Positions 38,265 to 51,331 are shown, counted from the first letter of the stretch. The stretch is DNA of 64,000 nt from Elephas maximus indicus (GCF_024166365.1 NC_064834.1:54416001-54480000), one strand, 5' to 3'. Notes: generated by a model not told the origin, from the sequence alone. Numbers and translations are program-made.

Positions 38265-39238
38265 TTTTTTTTAATTGAAATATAATTCACATACCATAAA
38301 GTTCACTCTTTTAAAGTATACAATTCTGTAGTTCTTAGCAGATTCACAAGGTTACACAACCATTACCACTATGTAATTTCAGGACATTTTATCACCCCAC
38401 CAAAGAAACCCTAAATGCATTAGTGGTCACTTCCCATGCTTTTTTCTCCCCAACCCTAGGCAACCACTTTCTGTCTCTGTAGATTTGCCTGTTCTGGATA
38501 TTCCATATAAATGGAGTCATGTAATATGTGACATTTTGCATCTGGCTTCTTTGACACTGTGTAATGTTTTCAAGGTTTACCCATGTTTTGGCATGCATTA
38601 GTACTTGATTCTTTTTATGGATGATTAATATTCCTTTGTAAGTATATGGAAACCCTGGTGGCATAGTGGTTAAGAGCTACAGCTGCTAACCTAAAGGTCG
38701 GCAGTTCAAATCCACCAGGCACTCCTTGGAAACTATGAGGCAGTTCTACCCTGTCCTATAGGGTTGCTATGAGTTGGAATTGACTCGATGGCAACGGGTT
38801 TGGTTTTTTGGTTTTGTATGTATATACCATAATTTGTTTATCCATTCATCAACTGATGGACATTTGTGTTGTTTCCATTTTTTGGCTTTTATGAATAATG
38901 CTGTTGTGAACATTCATGTACAAGTTTTTGTGTGGACACATGCTTTCAATTCTTTTGGGTGTATATCTAAGATTGGGATTGCTGGGTCATGTTGTAATTC
39001 TATGTTTAACTTTTGAGGAACTGCCAAACAATTTGCAAAGTTGTTGCTCAATTTTTCAATTCTACCAACAATGTATGAGGTCTCCAATTTGTCCACACCC
39101 TCGCTAACACTTGTTTTTGTCTGGTTATTATTATTAACATCCTAGTGGGAGTGAAGTGGTACCTCATTGTGGTTTCGATTTGCATTTCCCCAATGACTAA
39201 TGATGTTGAACATCTTTTTATGTTTTTATTGGCCATTT
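38265..39238 (-). mobile_element. Old L1M 3' end, interrupted by an AfroSINE
   Basis: Antisense L1M strings before and after the SINE at 38648: 'gttacacaaccattaccact', 'tttatccattcatcaactga', 'attgctgggtcatgttgtaa' and 'cattggccatttg'-type end. A second SINE abuts its right end. Confidence 0.85.
38645..38815 (+). mobile_element. AfroSINE nested in L1M
   Basis: Starts 'ggaaaccctggtggcatagt' and ends 'ggaattgactcgatggcaac' with the tail 'gggtttggttttttggtttt'. 'gtatat' occurs on both flanks. Confidence 0.94.
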
Positions 39239-39239
39239 G

Positions 39240-39437
39240 AAGGAGCCCTGGTGACGTAGTCATTAAGCCCTGGACTGCTAACTGAAAGGTCGGTGGTTCG
39301 AACCCTCCAGTGACTCTGTGGCAATCTGTTCCTGTAAAGATTAAAAAAAAAAACTAGAAAACTCTGTGGAGTAGTTCTGCTGTGTCACATTGGGTCGCTA
39401 TGAGTCAAAAATTGACTTGACGGCACCCAACAACAAC
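39240..39437 (+). mobile_element. AfroSINE with RTE-like (AAC) tail
   Basis: Starts 'aggagccctggtgacgtagt', carries an internal A-run at about 39344-39355 and ends 'cttgacggcacccaacaaca'. Confidence 0.92.
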
Positions 39438-40200
39438 ATTACAGTGTAGCTCATCAATTGACACAGAAGTTCCAGCCAGCATTTTAGTGCCTTGCCTTTA
39501 AATCTGAATGGAGTCTGGCATCTCTGGATGTTTGAGGAAAGCTTCCAACAAGAATCACAGAGACTAAAACAGAAAAAAAGAAACTTATTTGCAGTAAGCT
39601 GGTTTATCTCACTTCTGCTAAATATCCAACAAACTAGCAGTTATTACTAAACAGGCATTACTTTGTCTATGACCTCTTAAGGTCACTTAACAAAGCAGAT
39701 ACTAGTAGCTAATGTATAGTTTTGGTGCCTTTTTTATACGTGGTATGGAGAGGATCTTTCCTGTAATCATTCAGCCTACCTGGTAGTTTGGGAATCCCAG
39801 TCAGGTTGAATGTTATATTCCCTTAAGGGTTGCTTTGCCTCACTGCATGTTCAGAGGCTAATATAAGTAGGCATTTTATGGCGGAGTTCCATGTCTTAGG
39901 GTATCATTATCTGTCTTTTTCCTATCCCCTTTTACTGGAACATTTCTTGAAGAATAGCTAGTTACTTCCTTTTCATTGCCCCTGGCTTTATAATTAAGCA
40001 TCTACAATCTAGCTTCCTACTGTCACAACTAATGACTTCCTTTGTTGTCAAATCCAGATCTTGGTCATCATGCTTTCTAGCTTCTTGCTGCCATTAAAAG
40101 TAAGGTGAGGATTAATTTTTTCTCCAGCTTGCTCTTGCAGCATGATGCCACAGTAGTCTTGATTTTCCTCCTGCTGTTCTGTTCCCTTCCTTTTTCTGTT
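39438..40200 (+). other. CNNM2 intron 1, unassigned
   Basis: No repeat or exon that I can support. Confidence 0.5.
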
Positions 40201-40905
40201 TAGGTTTGTCTTAGTTATCTAGTGGTGCTATAACAGAAATACTACAAGTGGATGACTTTAACAAATAAAAGTTTATTTTCTCACATTTTAGGAGTCTAGA
40301 AGTCCAAATTCAGGATGCCAGCTCCAGGGGAAGGCTTTCTCTCTCTGTGGGCCCTGGGGGAAGGTCCTTGTCATCAACCTTTCCCTGGGTCTAGGAGCTT
40401 CTCAGCGCTGGGACCCTGGGCCCAAAGGACGCACTCCACTCCTGGCTCTTATTTCTTGGTGGTAATGAGGTCCCTCTCTCTACTTGCATCCCACCCTAAT
40501 CCTCTTTAACATAGCCTAATCTTGCCTCATTAAGAGGAGTCTTAGTGGCACAGTGGTTAAAGCACTTGGCTGCTAACTGAAAGGTCAGCAGTTCAAACCC
40601 ACCAGCCACTCCATGGGAGAGAGATGTGGCAGTCTGCTTCTGTAAACATTTACAGCCTTGGAAACCCTATGGGGTATACCGTTCTGCTCTGTTCTACAGG
40701 GCCACTATGAGTCAGGATCAACTTGTCAGCAATGGGATTGGTTTGGTTTTGCCTCATTAACCACAGGCAGAGGTTTACAACACATAGGAAAATTACATCA
40801 GATCGCAAAATGGAGGAGAACCACGTAATACTGGGAATCATGGCCTAGCCAAGTTGACATATATTTTTGGAGGACACAATTCAATCCATGACAAGATTCC
40901 TCATT
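40201..40905. repeat. Ancient interspersed repeat split by an AfroSINE, family not assigned
   Basis: 'ctagtggtgctataacagaa', 'tttattttctcacattttag', 'tagaagtccaaattcaggat' and, after the SINE, 'ggaggacacaattcaatcca' belong to a common mammal-wide repeat that I cannot name with certainty. Confidence 0.5.
40522..40760 (+). mobile_element. AfroSINE with perfect 12-bp target-site duplication
   Basis: The direct repeat ttgcctcattaa lies at 40522-40533 and 40749-40760. The SINE starts 'gaggagtcttagtggcacag', is of the long subfamily and has a GT-rich tail. Confidence 0.95.
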
Positions 40906-41870
40906 TCTTCCTTCCATTTCTAATTGAGCATTTCCCAAGATTTTGTCTCTTCCATGGTCTTTTTCCAACTTGAACAAACTTTCTTTGACTCTTCAATCAT
41001 TTATTGAGCATTACTATAATGTTCAAAGAACTGGGAAATGCAAAGATGAATTAAACATACTTCCTGATTGCAAATAACTTGCAATACATATAAATGTGTT
41101 CTTTTTCTTTGTTGTTGTTGTATCTTGTCATCACATTTAGTTGATACATTTTGGAAATGCTTTTTATAATTGTTATTTTCTCTCCATTCCCATTTCTACT
41201 ACTTCTTTATCCCTTGCTATTTGTGCTTAGCTCAGGACCTATTATGTTTAGGTGCCCCATTAATGCATTTTGAATGAATGATTCAATCAATCTGGATTAT
41301 TGTAACACTTCCAACATTGTTTCTTTTGTTTCCACTGGTTTATTTCATCAAGCATGCTCTGCCAAGTTGATCTTCCTCAAACATAACTCCCATTTTACCA
41401 TCTTTAAAAAAAAATCTACACTGTATTTATGTGATTGGTTTCCCACTCATTTTGATTCAGAGTGCTTTTAGTGCTGCGTCCGTCTCAAGGAGCATCCTTC
41501 TGCAAGCCTAGCTTTATTCCTGTAGGCTGGCAGAGGGCAGTGGAGCATCCAACACACAGAGCTCCTGTTTTTGCATGGCGAAAAGACTGGTGATTTTATA
41601 GCATCCTGGGAGTTTCACACCCATGAAGTGGGATTACGGCTCTGCACCAGGCAGTTCTTATGTTTCCTGTTTTCTTCTGGAGGGAGGTTAAGGAGAGCCA
41701 TAACGAGAGGCATGTTTGCATACGGAGGTTGTCACCACCGGAAAGGGACATCTTAACAGTTTTGTTATCAAAAACCTCTTATAGTTAAAATAATAAGATC
41801 TTGTCTTTTTACCTATCAAAAATAGCCAGGATGGAAAAAATGACAGTGTAATAATTATCAAGGTACCATG
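40906..41870 (+). other. CNNM2 intron 1, unassigned
   Basis: No repeat or exon that I can support. Two short open frames (41274-41471 and 41571-41756) have no recognisable content. Confidence 0.5.
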
Positions 41871-41879
41871 AGATGTGAA

Positions 41880-42500
41880 CCCCTTCTTAGACTGCATCTC
41901 CTACAGCAATCCCCCTGGCTCACTTTGCTGCAGTCACACAGGCCTCCTGGCCATTTCTGGAACACTTCAGGCACTCTAGGTGTGCTCTTGCCTCAGGGTC
42001 TTTCCGCTTACTATCCCCTCTCCCTGGAGTGCCCTCCCCAGATAGCTTTATGGCTTGCTCCCCTCCTTCTTCAGGTCTTTAACACCACTCAGTGAAGCAG
42101 GATGTCCACAGCCTTTCTATCTAAATTTTCAGCGCCTCCCCTGCAACACTTTTTCCTGTCTGCCTTCTGCTCTTTATGTTTTCCTCCTTAGCCCTATATT
42201 ATCTTTTTTTTTTTTTTTGGTCTGCTTCTCTCACTAGAACGCGGGAACTTTTGACTGTCTTGTTCACTGCTGAATTCCCATGGACCACAACCAAACCTGT
42301 TGCTGTCGAGTCGATTCTGATTCACAGTGACCCTATAGGACAGAGTAGATCTGCCCCATAGGGTTTCCAAGAAGCACCTGGTGGACTCAAACTTCTGATC
42401 TTTTGGTTAGCAGTCATAGCTCTTAACCACTACGCCACCAGGGTTTCCTGGCCCACAACAGAGTCAGGCGTATAGGTGTTCAATAAATACCGTTAAATGA
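41880..42500 (-). mobile_element. L2 LINE 3' end, antisense, split by an AfroSINE
   Basis: Antisense L2 strings: 'ggcctcctggccatttctgg', 'ctccctggagtgccctcccc' and 'ctcactagaacgcgggaact', then after the SINE 'ataggtgttcaataaatacc'. Confidence 0.8.
42286..42450 (-). mobile_element. AfroSINE (short subfamily) nested in L2
   Basis: 'ttgctgtcgagtcgattctg' to the head 'acgccaccagggtttcc'. Confidence 0.94.
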
Positions 42501-42529
42501 AGTGAGTATTACTGAGGGTGTGCTGTGAG

Positions 42530-43020
42530 ACAGTTACTCTTTTATAAGACTGATAAGAGTGCTAATTGGTATCATCTTCCTAGAAAGCAATTTACAGTAT
42601 ACATTAAGAACCTGACACTTTTTGCATGTCTTTTGACCTGCTAGCTCCACTTCCAGAAATCCGATCTAATGATCAGAAGTGCTTGTAAAACTTAAAACGA
42701 AGAGTTGTTCATCTAAATATCTTTTAAAATAGCCTTAAACTATGAACAATCTAAAAGTCTAGCATTGAGCAATAATTAAGCAAATCTGGATAAGTACATG
42801 TGATGCAGCCATTTAGAGTTTTTAATGACTTGGGAATATGATTATTTTAAGTGAAAAAAAGTAACATTGCTCTCAATTGTTTTAAAAACTATATATATTA
42901 AAAAAAAAAAAACTAGTAGAAAAGGTCCCAAAATGTTAATGAGAAAAATGGGGTGATTTTTATATTCATCTTCTACTTTTCTGTATTTCCTAAATTAGCC
43001 AGCATGACTTTTATTATTTA
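42530..43020 (+). mobile_element. Old L1 ORF2 3' end, sense, decayed
   Basis: 'ctagctccacttccagaaat', 'ctgcttgagcaataattaag'-like text and 'tgatgcagccatttagagtt' recall old L1M ORF2 ends. An A-run lies at 42900-42912. Confidence 0.5.
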
Positions 43021-43039
43021 GGAGAAACATAGAAACCTT

Positions 43040-43500
43040 GAAGAATTCCCCATTGCCCACTGTATAGAGTCCAGACTCTCACAGAGTTAGCCGAGCTCTT
43101 CATGCGCTACCACCAGCCCAAATTTGTACCTTCAGTCCAAAAGGGCTAAGATTGTAACTGCATATATGTAATATATGGATGTGGATGCATACCCTTGTGT
43201 ATATATATGTTATATATGTGTAAGTATTTTTACAGACACATACTGTGGCTAACATAGCTCTGCTCATGTTCTTGTATGAAAGGGCACTTAGTTTTGCCTG
43301 TCTAAAACTCTGTTCAGCTTTTAATACCTTGCTAAAATTCCATTTTTTCCTGAAGTCTTCCTGCTGAGCTCTAAAATCTTATACCACTTAGTGTCATGTC
43401 TACAGTTTGTAACCTGTACTTCTTAGTTCCTTACACTCTTTGAATTGCTACTTCTGTGTCTCTCATAGCGCCTATTTGGAAGAGTCACCTTTTTCTTCTC
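43040..43500 (-). mobile_element. L2 LINE fragment, antisense
   Basis: 'attgcccactgtatagagtc' and 'cttttaataccttgctaaaa', 'cctgaagtcttcctgctgag' are L2-like. A TA-rich microsatellite lies near 43195-43220. Confidence 0.6.
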
Positions 43501-43529
43501 TGTGTAATTCTCCTTCATCTGTGCCCTTC

Positions 43530-44110
43530 AACTTTTCACTTTGAAAAAATTCAAACACAGAAAAGTTTAAAGAATAGCACAAGGAATTTCTTTATACCTT
43601 TTACCTAGATTCACCACTTGCTAACATTTTGCCACATTGTTTTCATATCTTTTTCCATTTATATATATATATATTTTTTTTTCCTGAACCATTGGTCATT
43701 TGAAAGTAGGTTGCAGACATTATACTTCACTCCTAAATACTTCAGCACGTATCTCCTAAGTGTAAGGATGTTCTCCTAAATAATCACAATGCCATTATCA
43801 CACCCGAGAAATTTAACATCAGTGCAAGCATAGTATCTAGTATCCAGTCCACATTCATTTAATTGTCTTTTTTGTCTTTTAACCTAAACAGTTCCCTTGC
43901 CTTACCTTCCTTTGTGACATTGACATTTTTGAAGAGTCCAGGCTAGTTGTTTTGCAGAATGTTCCACAATCTGAATTCGTGATTGTTTCCTCATCATTAG
44001 ATTCAGGGTTAACATTTTTTGGTGAGAATACTACATTTTAAAGTACCTTCCTCCCTTAGTAATTAATGAATAAACTGTGGGGTGATGTTTTGAGATTTAC
44101 ACATATCCTC
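43530..44110 (-). mobile_element. Old L1M 3' UTR, antisense
   Basis: 'ttcaccacttgctaacattt', 'gaaagtaggttgcagacatt', 'cttcagcacgtatctcctaa' and 'ccagtccacattcatttaat' are the usual L1M 3' UTR strings. Confidence 0.75.
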
Positions 44111-44234
44111 TACCCCACAAACTTATCCAATGGTTTTGGCATCTTACTTCTTTAAAAAAGTATCAGTCACTCTGGAAACTATCTGTAATAATCTGTTCCT
44201 TCCATTCTAACAGGAAAGACGCTTGAGGTAGGAA

Positions 44235-44400
44235 GAGACAGTAATGAATCTAGTTCAAACATCTCATTTTCCATACGAGTGTGGAATAGTGATTGTGTAG
44301 TTAGTGACAAAATTAGGACTAGAACCTGGATTTCCTAATTCTTCTCGAAGGCACTGGGTTTTTTTTAATCCAGTGCTATTTCCAGCTGCCTCTTTTTGAT
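44235..44400 (-). mobile_element. MIR fragment
   Basis: 'aaacatctcattttccatac' and 'ggactagaacctggatttcc' follow the antisense MIR order. Confidence 0.5.
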
Positions 44401-44644
44401 CCCTAACCAATGATACAAAACAAATATGCTGTTACCTGAAATAGAAGGAAAATCCTTTTTAAGTAGGAAGCATACATTGTTTTTTCTTTTGCATGCAATA
44501 CCTTACTCATTTCTTCAAAAGAGGCAAATCAGCCATGGGTCCCCTCACCCCCCAGTATCCTTCGAAGTGTAGCCATACTTTCTGCCTTTGTTTGTGCTGT
44601 TGCTTTGGTTTATTACATTCTTCCTTCCCTTTTCTCTCTTTTTG

Positions 44645-45090
44645 TTTTTATCGTGATGAAATATATATAACAAAACATTTGCCATTTCAACCATTTTTGT
44701 ATGTAAAGTTCAGTGACAGTAATTACACTCACCATGTCGTGCAACCATCACCACTATCCATTTCCAAGCTTTTTCGTCACCCTTAACAGAAATTCAGCAC
44801 CTCTCCACCAGTAACTCCCATTCTCCCCTCTCCTCCCAGTCCCTGGTAACCACTGATAAACCTTTGACTCCATGCGTTTGCCCAGTCTAGATATGTCATA
44901 TAAGTGGAGTCAGACAATATTTGTCCTTTTGGGTCTAACTTATTTCACTCAGCATAATATTTTCAAGGTTTATCCATGTCAAAGCATGTATCAGAATTTC
45001 ATTTCTCTTTATGGCTGGACAATATTGTATATATAGACCACATTTTATTTATCCATTCATCTGTTGATGGACCTTTGGGTTGTTTTCCCT
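44645..45090 (-). mobile_element. L1M 3' end, antisense
   Basis: 'ttatcgtgatgaaatatata', 'gtgcaaccatcaccactatc', 'cagcataatattttcaaggt' and 'tttatccattcatctgttga'. Confidence 0.85.
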
Positions 45091-45239
45091 TCTCTTTTTG
45101 ACTAACCAGTACAAAAAAGAATTCTTCAGTGAAGGCCTTTAACTAACTACCTTCAGATTAAATTAAGTGCCCTTTTTTTGTTATTATAGGATCTTGTTCA
45201 TACCTTATATATCACTGTGGATCTTTTTTTTCCTCTTTT

Positions 45240-45370
45240 GATAATTGTTGTTTATAATTACATTCTCTACTGGATTGTGAGTTCATTGAGGTCAGGAATT
45301 TTGCTTAGTTCATCTCTGACCTTGCTACCTATAGGTGCTCAAGAAATGTTTGCTTTATCAGTGAAGCCAT
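45240..45370 (-). mobile_element. L2 LINE 3' tip, antisense
   Basis: 'ctctactggattgtgagttc', 'attgaggtcaggaattttgc' and 'ataggtgctcaagaaatgtt'. Confidence 0.7.
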
Positions 45371-45469
45371 TTCAACTCATTTCAATCATTGATTGCTTTA
45401 CTGTAAAGACGGGGTTGAGACTCAGACCTACCAAGTCCCTTTAGTCTAACACTATAACCTTTTATAAAT

Positions 45470-45765
45470 AGTTGATGTGTAATGTGCAAGGCAGTGTAGA
45501 AAATAGAAAGCTATTTTAGACCTTGCACATATCTTCAAGAAACAGAGGGAAAAGTCCTGATTATAGCTATAAAAAAGAATGAGTTAAGTGCTGCTGTGGG
45601 GACTGTTATAAAGTACTTAAGTAATGAGAGGATGGAGGCGTTCTTAGGGCAACCTCAAAGGAGGCCAAAGGCAGAAGTGATGGATGGAGCATTCTAGTTG
45701 GAGGGAACATTATTGGGAAACACATAGAGTCAGAAGAGTTGTGTTCAGGAGAATTTTGAACAGTT
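45470..45765. repeat. Ancient interspersed repeat, family not assigned
   Basis: 'gtgatggatggagcattcta' and 'attgggaaacacatagagtc' resemble the stretch at 23905-24470. Confidence 0.35.
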
Positions 45766-45949
45766 GAGTTTCACTGCATCTAAGGGTTTCTTGTACTATA
45801 TATAGTAGGCTCTTCATACATATTGATTGTTGTCCTGAGTCTTTCCTTTTTACTCTTAGGGATACCTAGGGTACATTTGTTAATACTAATTGAACAGTAT
45901 AGGCAGAAAAGTCTCTTGTAGGGCCAGTTTCTACCATGAAGGACTTCTT

Positions 45950-46640
45950 TTTAAAATTGTGGTAAAAAATATATAACAAAAATTTCCCATTTTAGCTATT
46001 TTTAGGTGTTCAATTTAGTGACATTACATTCACCATGTTGTGCTACCATCACCACTATGCATTTTGTAAAGTTTTATGTCACCCCAAACAGAAACTTTAG
46101 CAATAACCCCTTTAGCAATAACTCCCATATCCTGCTGCCCCGCCTTCAGCCACTGGTAACCACTAATAAACTTTTATCTTTATGCATTTGCATATTCTAG
46201 ATATTTCATGTACATGAGATTGTACATGTTTATCCTTTCGTGTCTGATTTATTTTACTCAGCATAATGTTCAAGGTTCATCCCTGTTGTAACATGTATTA
46301 GAACTTCATTTCTCTTTATTGCTCACTAATGTTCCGTTGTATGTATATACCATATTTTATTTATCCATTCGTCTCTTGATGGATACTTGAGTTGTCTCTA
46401 CCTTTTGGCTATTATGAATAGTACTACAGTGAACATTGGTGTGCAGTTATCTATTTGAGTCCCTCTCTTTCCTGGGTATATATCTAGGAGTAAAATTGCT
46501 GGGCCATATGGTAATCCTATGCCTCACTTTTTGAGGAACCACCAAACTATTTTCCATAGACTGCACCATTTTACATTCTCACCAGCAATGCACAAGGGTT
46601 CCACTTTCTCCATATCCCCCCCAACAGTTGTTAGTTTCCT
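45950..46640 (-). mobile_element. L1M 3' end, antisense
   Basis: 'gtgctaccatcaccactatg', 'tttatccattcgtctcttga', 'attgctgggccatatggtaa' and 'cattttacattctcaccagc'. Confidence 0.87.
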
Positions 46641-46649
46641 GGAGGACTT

Positions 46650-47690
46650 TTTAAAGCACTTGTGGTAGTTGGTGTTCCAACCAAAGTATCATTTTTTAAA
46701 GGTACATTCTCCACTGCTTCTGCAACTCCTCCAAGCCCAAATTCCTCACCCCTCGGTTAAGATAAATTAAGCTGTAGGTGACGTACATTAGTAATTGAAA
46801 ACTCATGGGGCATCACTGCTTCAGTTCTGTGCTTTTAGAGTTTTCTGTGGTCGGAAAGAGTTACTTAATTACTTTGATTTACAACTAGAATAGGGCTTTA
46901 AGCACCATTGAGAAAAGGCTGGGGACTTAAAACATAGTACTTATTTTCCAGCTATTTTCAAATAAGGAGAAAAACCTACAACATGCTTATGTTAGGTACC
47001 AACTCAGAGAAAACAATATTGTGTGTTTTTGGAGAAAGAAGTAAACACATGCCGTATTTAACATATCAGTATCCTGTTTTTTTCTCTAAAATATAATTAT
47101 GTGTATATTTTGACTAACTCTTCACCGCATGCCAGAGCTTTTTGTTCACAGTAAATGTTGGTGAGATAGAAATTGTGAACCATTAAAGAACTGACTTTTT
47201 TTTTTCTTCTTCTTCTAAACACTGGGTTACCCTGAACTAGTTTATTGTTACTAACTTCACTGCCATAAATTCCCCTGTTATATGCTTTGTAATCCTTCTG
47301 TGTCGTACATTTTAATCGTTTTCTTACTGCTTCATAGGTGCTATAATCTTTTTATAGCTTCCTGGGTTTTAACATAAACCTATAAAAGGTTCAGCTTAAG
47401 ATTTAATAGCCATGTTTTACAGTGTTCTAAAGCTGTGAATAAGTTCACATAAGGCAAATGCTTTTGATTTGGAATGCTTTGTTTCTGTGCTTTAGAAAAA
47501 TGTATTAGTCTTCCAGTGTTTTACATCATGATGATTTTACATATTGGCTAGGATTTTAAAAATATTTAGAAACACTTATACAGTGAAGAAGAAATGTAGA
47601 AAATGTCCATGTAAAAGCATTGTTCTTATAATTTTCTATTATCAAGTTTTAAAAGGTTACCTCTCTTTTGAAACGTATACCGTATTTCTT
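46650..47690 (+). other. CNNM2 intron 1, repeat-poor stretch
   Basis: About 1 kb without a recognisable repeat; no exon seen. Confidence 0.5.
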
Positions 47691-48370
47691 ATTGGTGAGT
47701 AAAAGGGTGTCCCTACCCTGGAGCTACGGTTTAGGGAAGAGCTGGGTATGAATCAAATAATCAGAGAAATAAACTCACTATACAGCATGGGATGTGCTCT
47801 GGAGGAAAAGTACTTGGTGCTGTGAGAGATCATTGGCAGGTGAGAGGTAAGGGAAGGAAATGACTTTTGAATGACTTGAGATAAGTAGGAGTCAACTAGG
47901 GGAAATTTGGGGGTGGAAAGGAGAATATTCAGGGAGCTAATTAAAAAAAATTTTTTTTTTTTTATGTTAAGGTGGGAGGGGACATTATATATTCAAGGGA
48001 CTGAAAGAAGGTTGGTGTGGCTAGAACGCAGAGAATGTGTGTGTGTGGGGGGTGGGGCATGAGACCAAATACAACTGGAGGAGTGAGCAGGACCACACCA
48101 GGCAGGTTGTTCTAGGCTATATTAAGGGTTTTAGTGTTTCTTCTAATAGCAGTAGTGTACCTTTGAAGTATTGGGGGTGTATGATAATCACATGATTAGA
48201 GTTGCATTTTTAAAAGACTGTTGACTTCTGCATGGAAAGTGTGTTAGAGAGGAGTGAGAAAGGATTCAGAGAGACAGGCATTTGGAATCTGGTGAGAGAC
48301 CACGACAGCTGAGCTTAAAGAGATGGTGTTTGAGATGGAGAGGGGGTCTGATTTTGAAGATGCTCAAAAG
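47691..48370. repeat. Ancient interspersed repeat, family not assigned
   Basis: 'catgggatgtgctctggagg', 'aggagtgagcaggaccacac' and 'aagggttttagtgtttcttc' are like the stretch at 23905-24470. A short GT run lies at 48036-48046. Confidence 0.4.
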
Positions 48371-48950
48371 AACAAAACTTTACCAAATCCCTTTTCATTA
48401 ATACTGAGCAAGAGGCAAAATATGGGTGTTATCTCAGAAACTGAGGCCCAAAGAAGTTAAGATAAAAATCGTGTGACAAGAAAGTGGAAGTAAACCTGGG
48501 GCTCTTTCCTTTGTGGCACTCCACATTTTTAGGAACAGAACCTTCAGTTTGGAGAATTTAGGTATCCTCTGACTAACGCCACACCAATGAGCATGGCGTC
48601 AGGTTCACTAGGCATAATTTTGGTCATTGTTAGTTTCACTAGGCATCACTACTGCCTTCTGATGAAGGACCACACCCCGTCCCAGCTATTTGGTGGAGAA
48701 CAGGCCTGTCAATCAAGGCACAGTTTACCAATCTGCTTGATAATCTTTATTTATGGAGTTTATATTATGTTCCTGATACTATTTTATAGAAGGGTGTCTG
48801 AAACATGGATGTTGTAGAATTCAGTGCCTGCTAATAGAGGACAAGACTCAAACATATGCTTACAATGGGATAACTCCTGTTGTGGGGGTATGTGCACTGT
48901 GCTGTGGGAGTCCAGAGGAAGGACTTTGGGCTGAGAGTTAGTCACTTATT

Positions 48951-49803
48951 GCTGAGCATATAATCCAAGAAGCTGGACTATATGTAAGAAGAACGCGGCA
49001 TCAGGATTGGTGGAAGACTCATTAACAACCTGTAATATGCAGATGACACAACCTTGCTTAAAAGAGGACTTGAAAGCAAAGAGGACTTGAAGCCTTACTC
49101 AAGATCATAGCCTTCGGTTGGTTTACACTTCAGCATAAAGAAAACAGAAATCATCACAACTGTACAAATAAGAAAGACCCTGGTAGATGGAAAAAATATT
49201 GAAGATGTCAAGGATTTCTTTTTACTTGGATCCACAATCAATGCCCATGGAAGCAGCAGTCAAGAAATCAAATGACATACTGCACTGGGCAAATATGCTA
49301 CAAAAGACCTCTTAAAAGTGTTAAAAAACAAAGATGTCACTTTGAGGACTAAAGTGCGCCTGACCCAAGCCATGGTATTTTTGGTCACCTCATATGCATG
49401 TGAAAGTTGGACAATGAATAAAGAAGACCGAAGAAGAATTGATGCATTTGAATTATGGTACAGGCAAATACTATGGAATACCAGAAGAACAAACAAATCT
49501 GTCTTGGAAGAAGTTCAGCTAGAATGCTCCTTGGAAACAAGGATAAGACTTCATCTCACTGACTTTGGACATGATATCAAAAGGGACCAACCAGTCCCTG
49601 GAGAAGGACATCATGCTTGGTAAAGTAGAGGGTCAATGAAAAAGAGAAAGACCCTCACTGAGATGGATTGACACAGTGGCTGCAACAGTGGGCTCAAACT
49701 TAGCAACAATTGTGAGTATGGAGTAGGACCAGGCAGTGTTTTGTTCTGTTGTCCATGGGCTGACTATGAGTCGAAACTGACTCAATGGCACCTAACAACA
49801 ACA
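48951..49803 (+). mobile_element. RTE LINE, 5'-truncated, broken
   Basis: Begins near 'gctgagcatataatccaaga'. The YADD-encoding stretch (tatgcagatgac, about 49037) follows an in-frame stop. Later it reads ...TSYACESWTMNKEDRRRI..., and it ends 'gaaactgactcaatggcacc' with 'taacaacaacag'. Non-functional. Confidence 0.9.
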
Positions 49804-49970
49804 GCAACTACTAATATTGGTCCTTTCAGCCATTGTTTGGTGATATTTCCTGAACAAGAAGAGGGTATAGGTATTGTCAGGCAAAGATGTCTAGAAAGTA
49901 GTCAGTTGATTAATTTGGTGGGGGAAAATATTTTTAAGGTCAAAATTAAAAACAAAAAACAAACAAAAAA

Positions 49971-50179
49971 ACGAGTTGTCGTTGAGTTGATCCCAACTCA
50001 CGATGAACCCTCTGTGTGTCAGAGTAGAACTATGAGAGCTCCATAGGGTTTTCAGTGGCTCATTTTTCAGAAATAGATCAACAGGCCTGTCTTCCTAGGA
50101 GCCTCTGGGTGGACTTGAACCTCCAATTTTTCAATTAGCAGCTGAGCGCTTTAACCGTTTGTACCACCCAGGGACTCCA
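49971..50179 (-). mobile_element. AfroSINE (older, 'caggcc' subfamily)
   Basis: 'ttgtcgttgagttgatccca', central 'aacaggcctgtcttcctagg' and head 'taccacccagggactcc'. Confidence 0.88.
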
Positions 50180-50487
50180 AGGTAAAAATTAAAAGTTTAT
50201 AAATTACAGGATTTAAAGTTTCAGGTTGGTGAAGAACTTAGCTAAATTGCCCTAAGGATTTCCTTGTGGAAATAATATGAACAACACAGCCTTATCATAT
50301 TCTTTGACTGTACTTTTTAAAAAGTTAATACCATGTAATTATTTTGTATGGTACTAATATTTTGTCAGAAAGTTATTGTTTTTCCTTAAAGTGATTTTTT
50401 GACCACTGGCTGTAATTTTCAGGGGATACTTTTTATTTTTTTCCAAAAGGATGATGACAAAACAAGGGCTGTAAAATAAAAATCACT

Positions 50488-50677
50488 TATGAGTAATTTG
50501 GAAACCCTGGTGGCGTAGTGGTTAAGTGCTATGGCTGCTAACCAAAGGGTCAGCAGTTCATAATCCGCCAGGCGCTCCTTGGAAACTCTATGGGGCAGTT
50601 CTACTCTGTCCTATAGAGTTGCTATGAGTCGGAATCGACTCGACGGCACTGGGTTTGGTTTTGGTATGAGTAATTTG
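50488..50677 (+). mobile_element. AfroSINE with perfect 13-bp target-site duplication
   Basis: The direct repeat tatgagtaatttg lies at 50488-50500 and 50665-50677. The SINE starts 'gaaaccctggtggcgtagtg' and ends 'gaatcgactcgacggcactg' with 'ggtttggttttgg'. Confidence 0.96.
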
Positions 50678-50814
50678 CTTTACAGAAACTTTATTAGAAC
50701 GCATCTTTTTCTTTAAATGAGGTATAAGTGTACATTTTTCCCCCTTCTGTAATATTTTTTTTTTTTTTAGTTTCTCCTGGGGAAAATGGGCTTTGAGCAT
50801 GCTTGTATGCTTTT

Positions 50815-50990
50815 AGGAAACCTTGGTGTCGCAGTGGTTAAGAGCTAAGGCTGTTAACCAAAAGATGGCAGTTCAGTTTCACCAGGAGTTCCTTGGAAAC
50901 CATATGGGGCAGTTCTACTCTGTCCTTTAGGGTCGCTATGAGTCAGAATTGACTCGATGGCAATGTGTTTGGTTTGGTTTTTTGTGTGTT
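50815..50990 (+). mobile_element. AfroSINE (short subfamily, GT-rich tail)
   Basis: Starts 'ggaaaccttggtgtcgcagt' and ends 'cagaattgactcgatggcaa' with 'tgtgtttggtttggtttttt'. Confidence 0.93.
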
Positions 50991-51331
50991 TTTAATGAGA
51001 AGTTGCCAAACAATCTAGTTCTTTTTTGTTATGCTTTTTGTCTAAACTTTTTAGAAACTAGTTTTGATCTCTTTTTTTTAATGTTAAGTGAGTACCCTTT
51101 CAGATAAGAATTGTGGAATTTATTAGAGTGGCAGTGGGAATACTGGTGGTTGCTTTCCTGAGGTACCTCAGTGTTAGAGCCAGCATAGTATTCCGTAATC
51201 TGTGGTAGGAGCCCTGTGGGACATGTTGTATATCACTGCAGCTATAACTAAAAAGTAGTCCTGCTTCAGTACTTGAACAGAAGACCTTGGTGGTTCTGTG
51301 CTGGAAACATATTGGGTGTGCTAATAGGGTT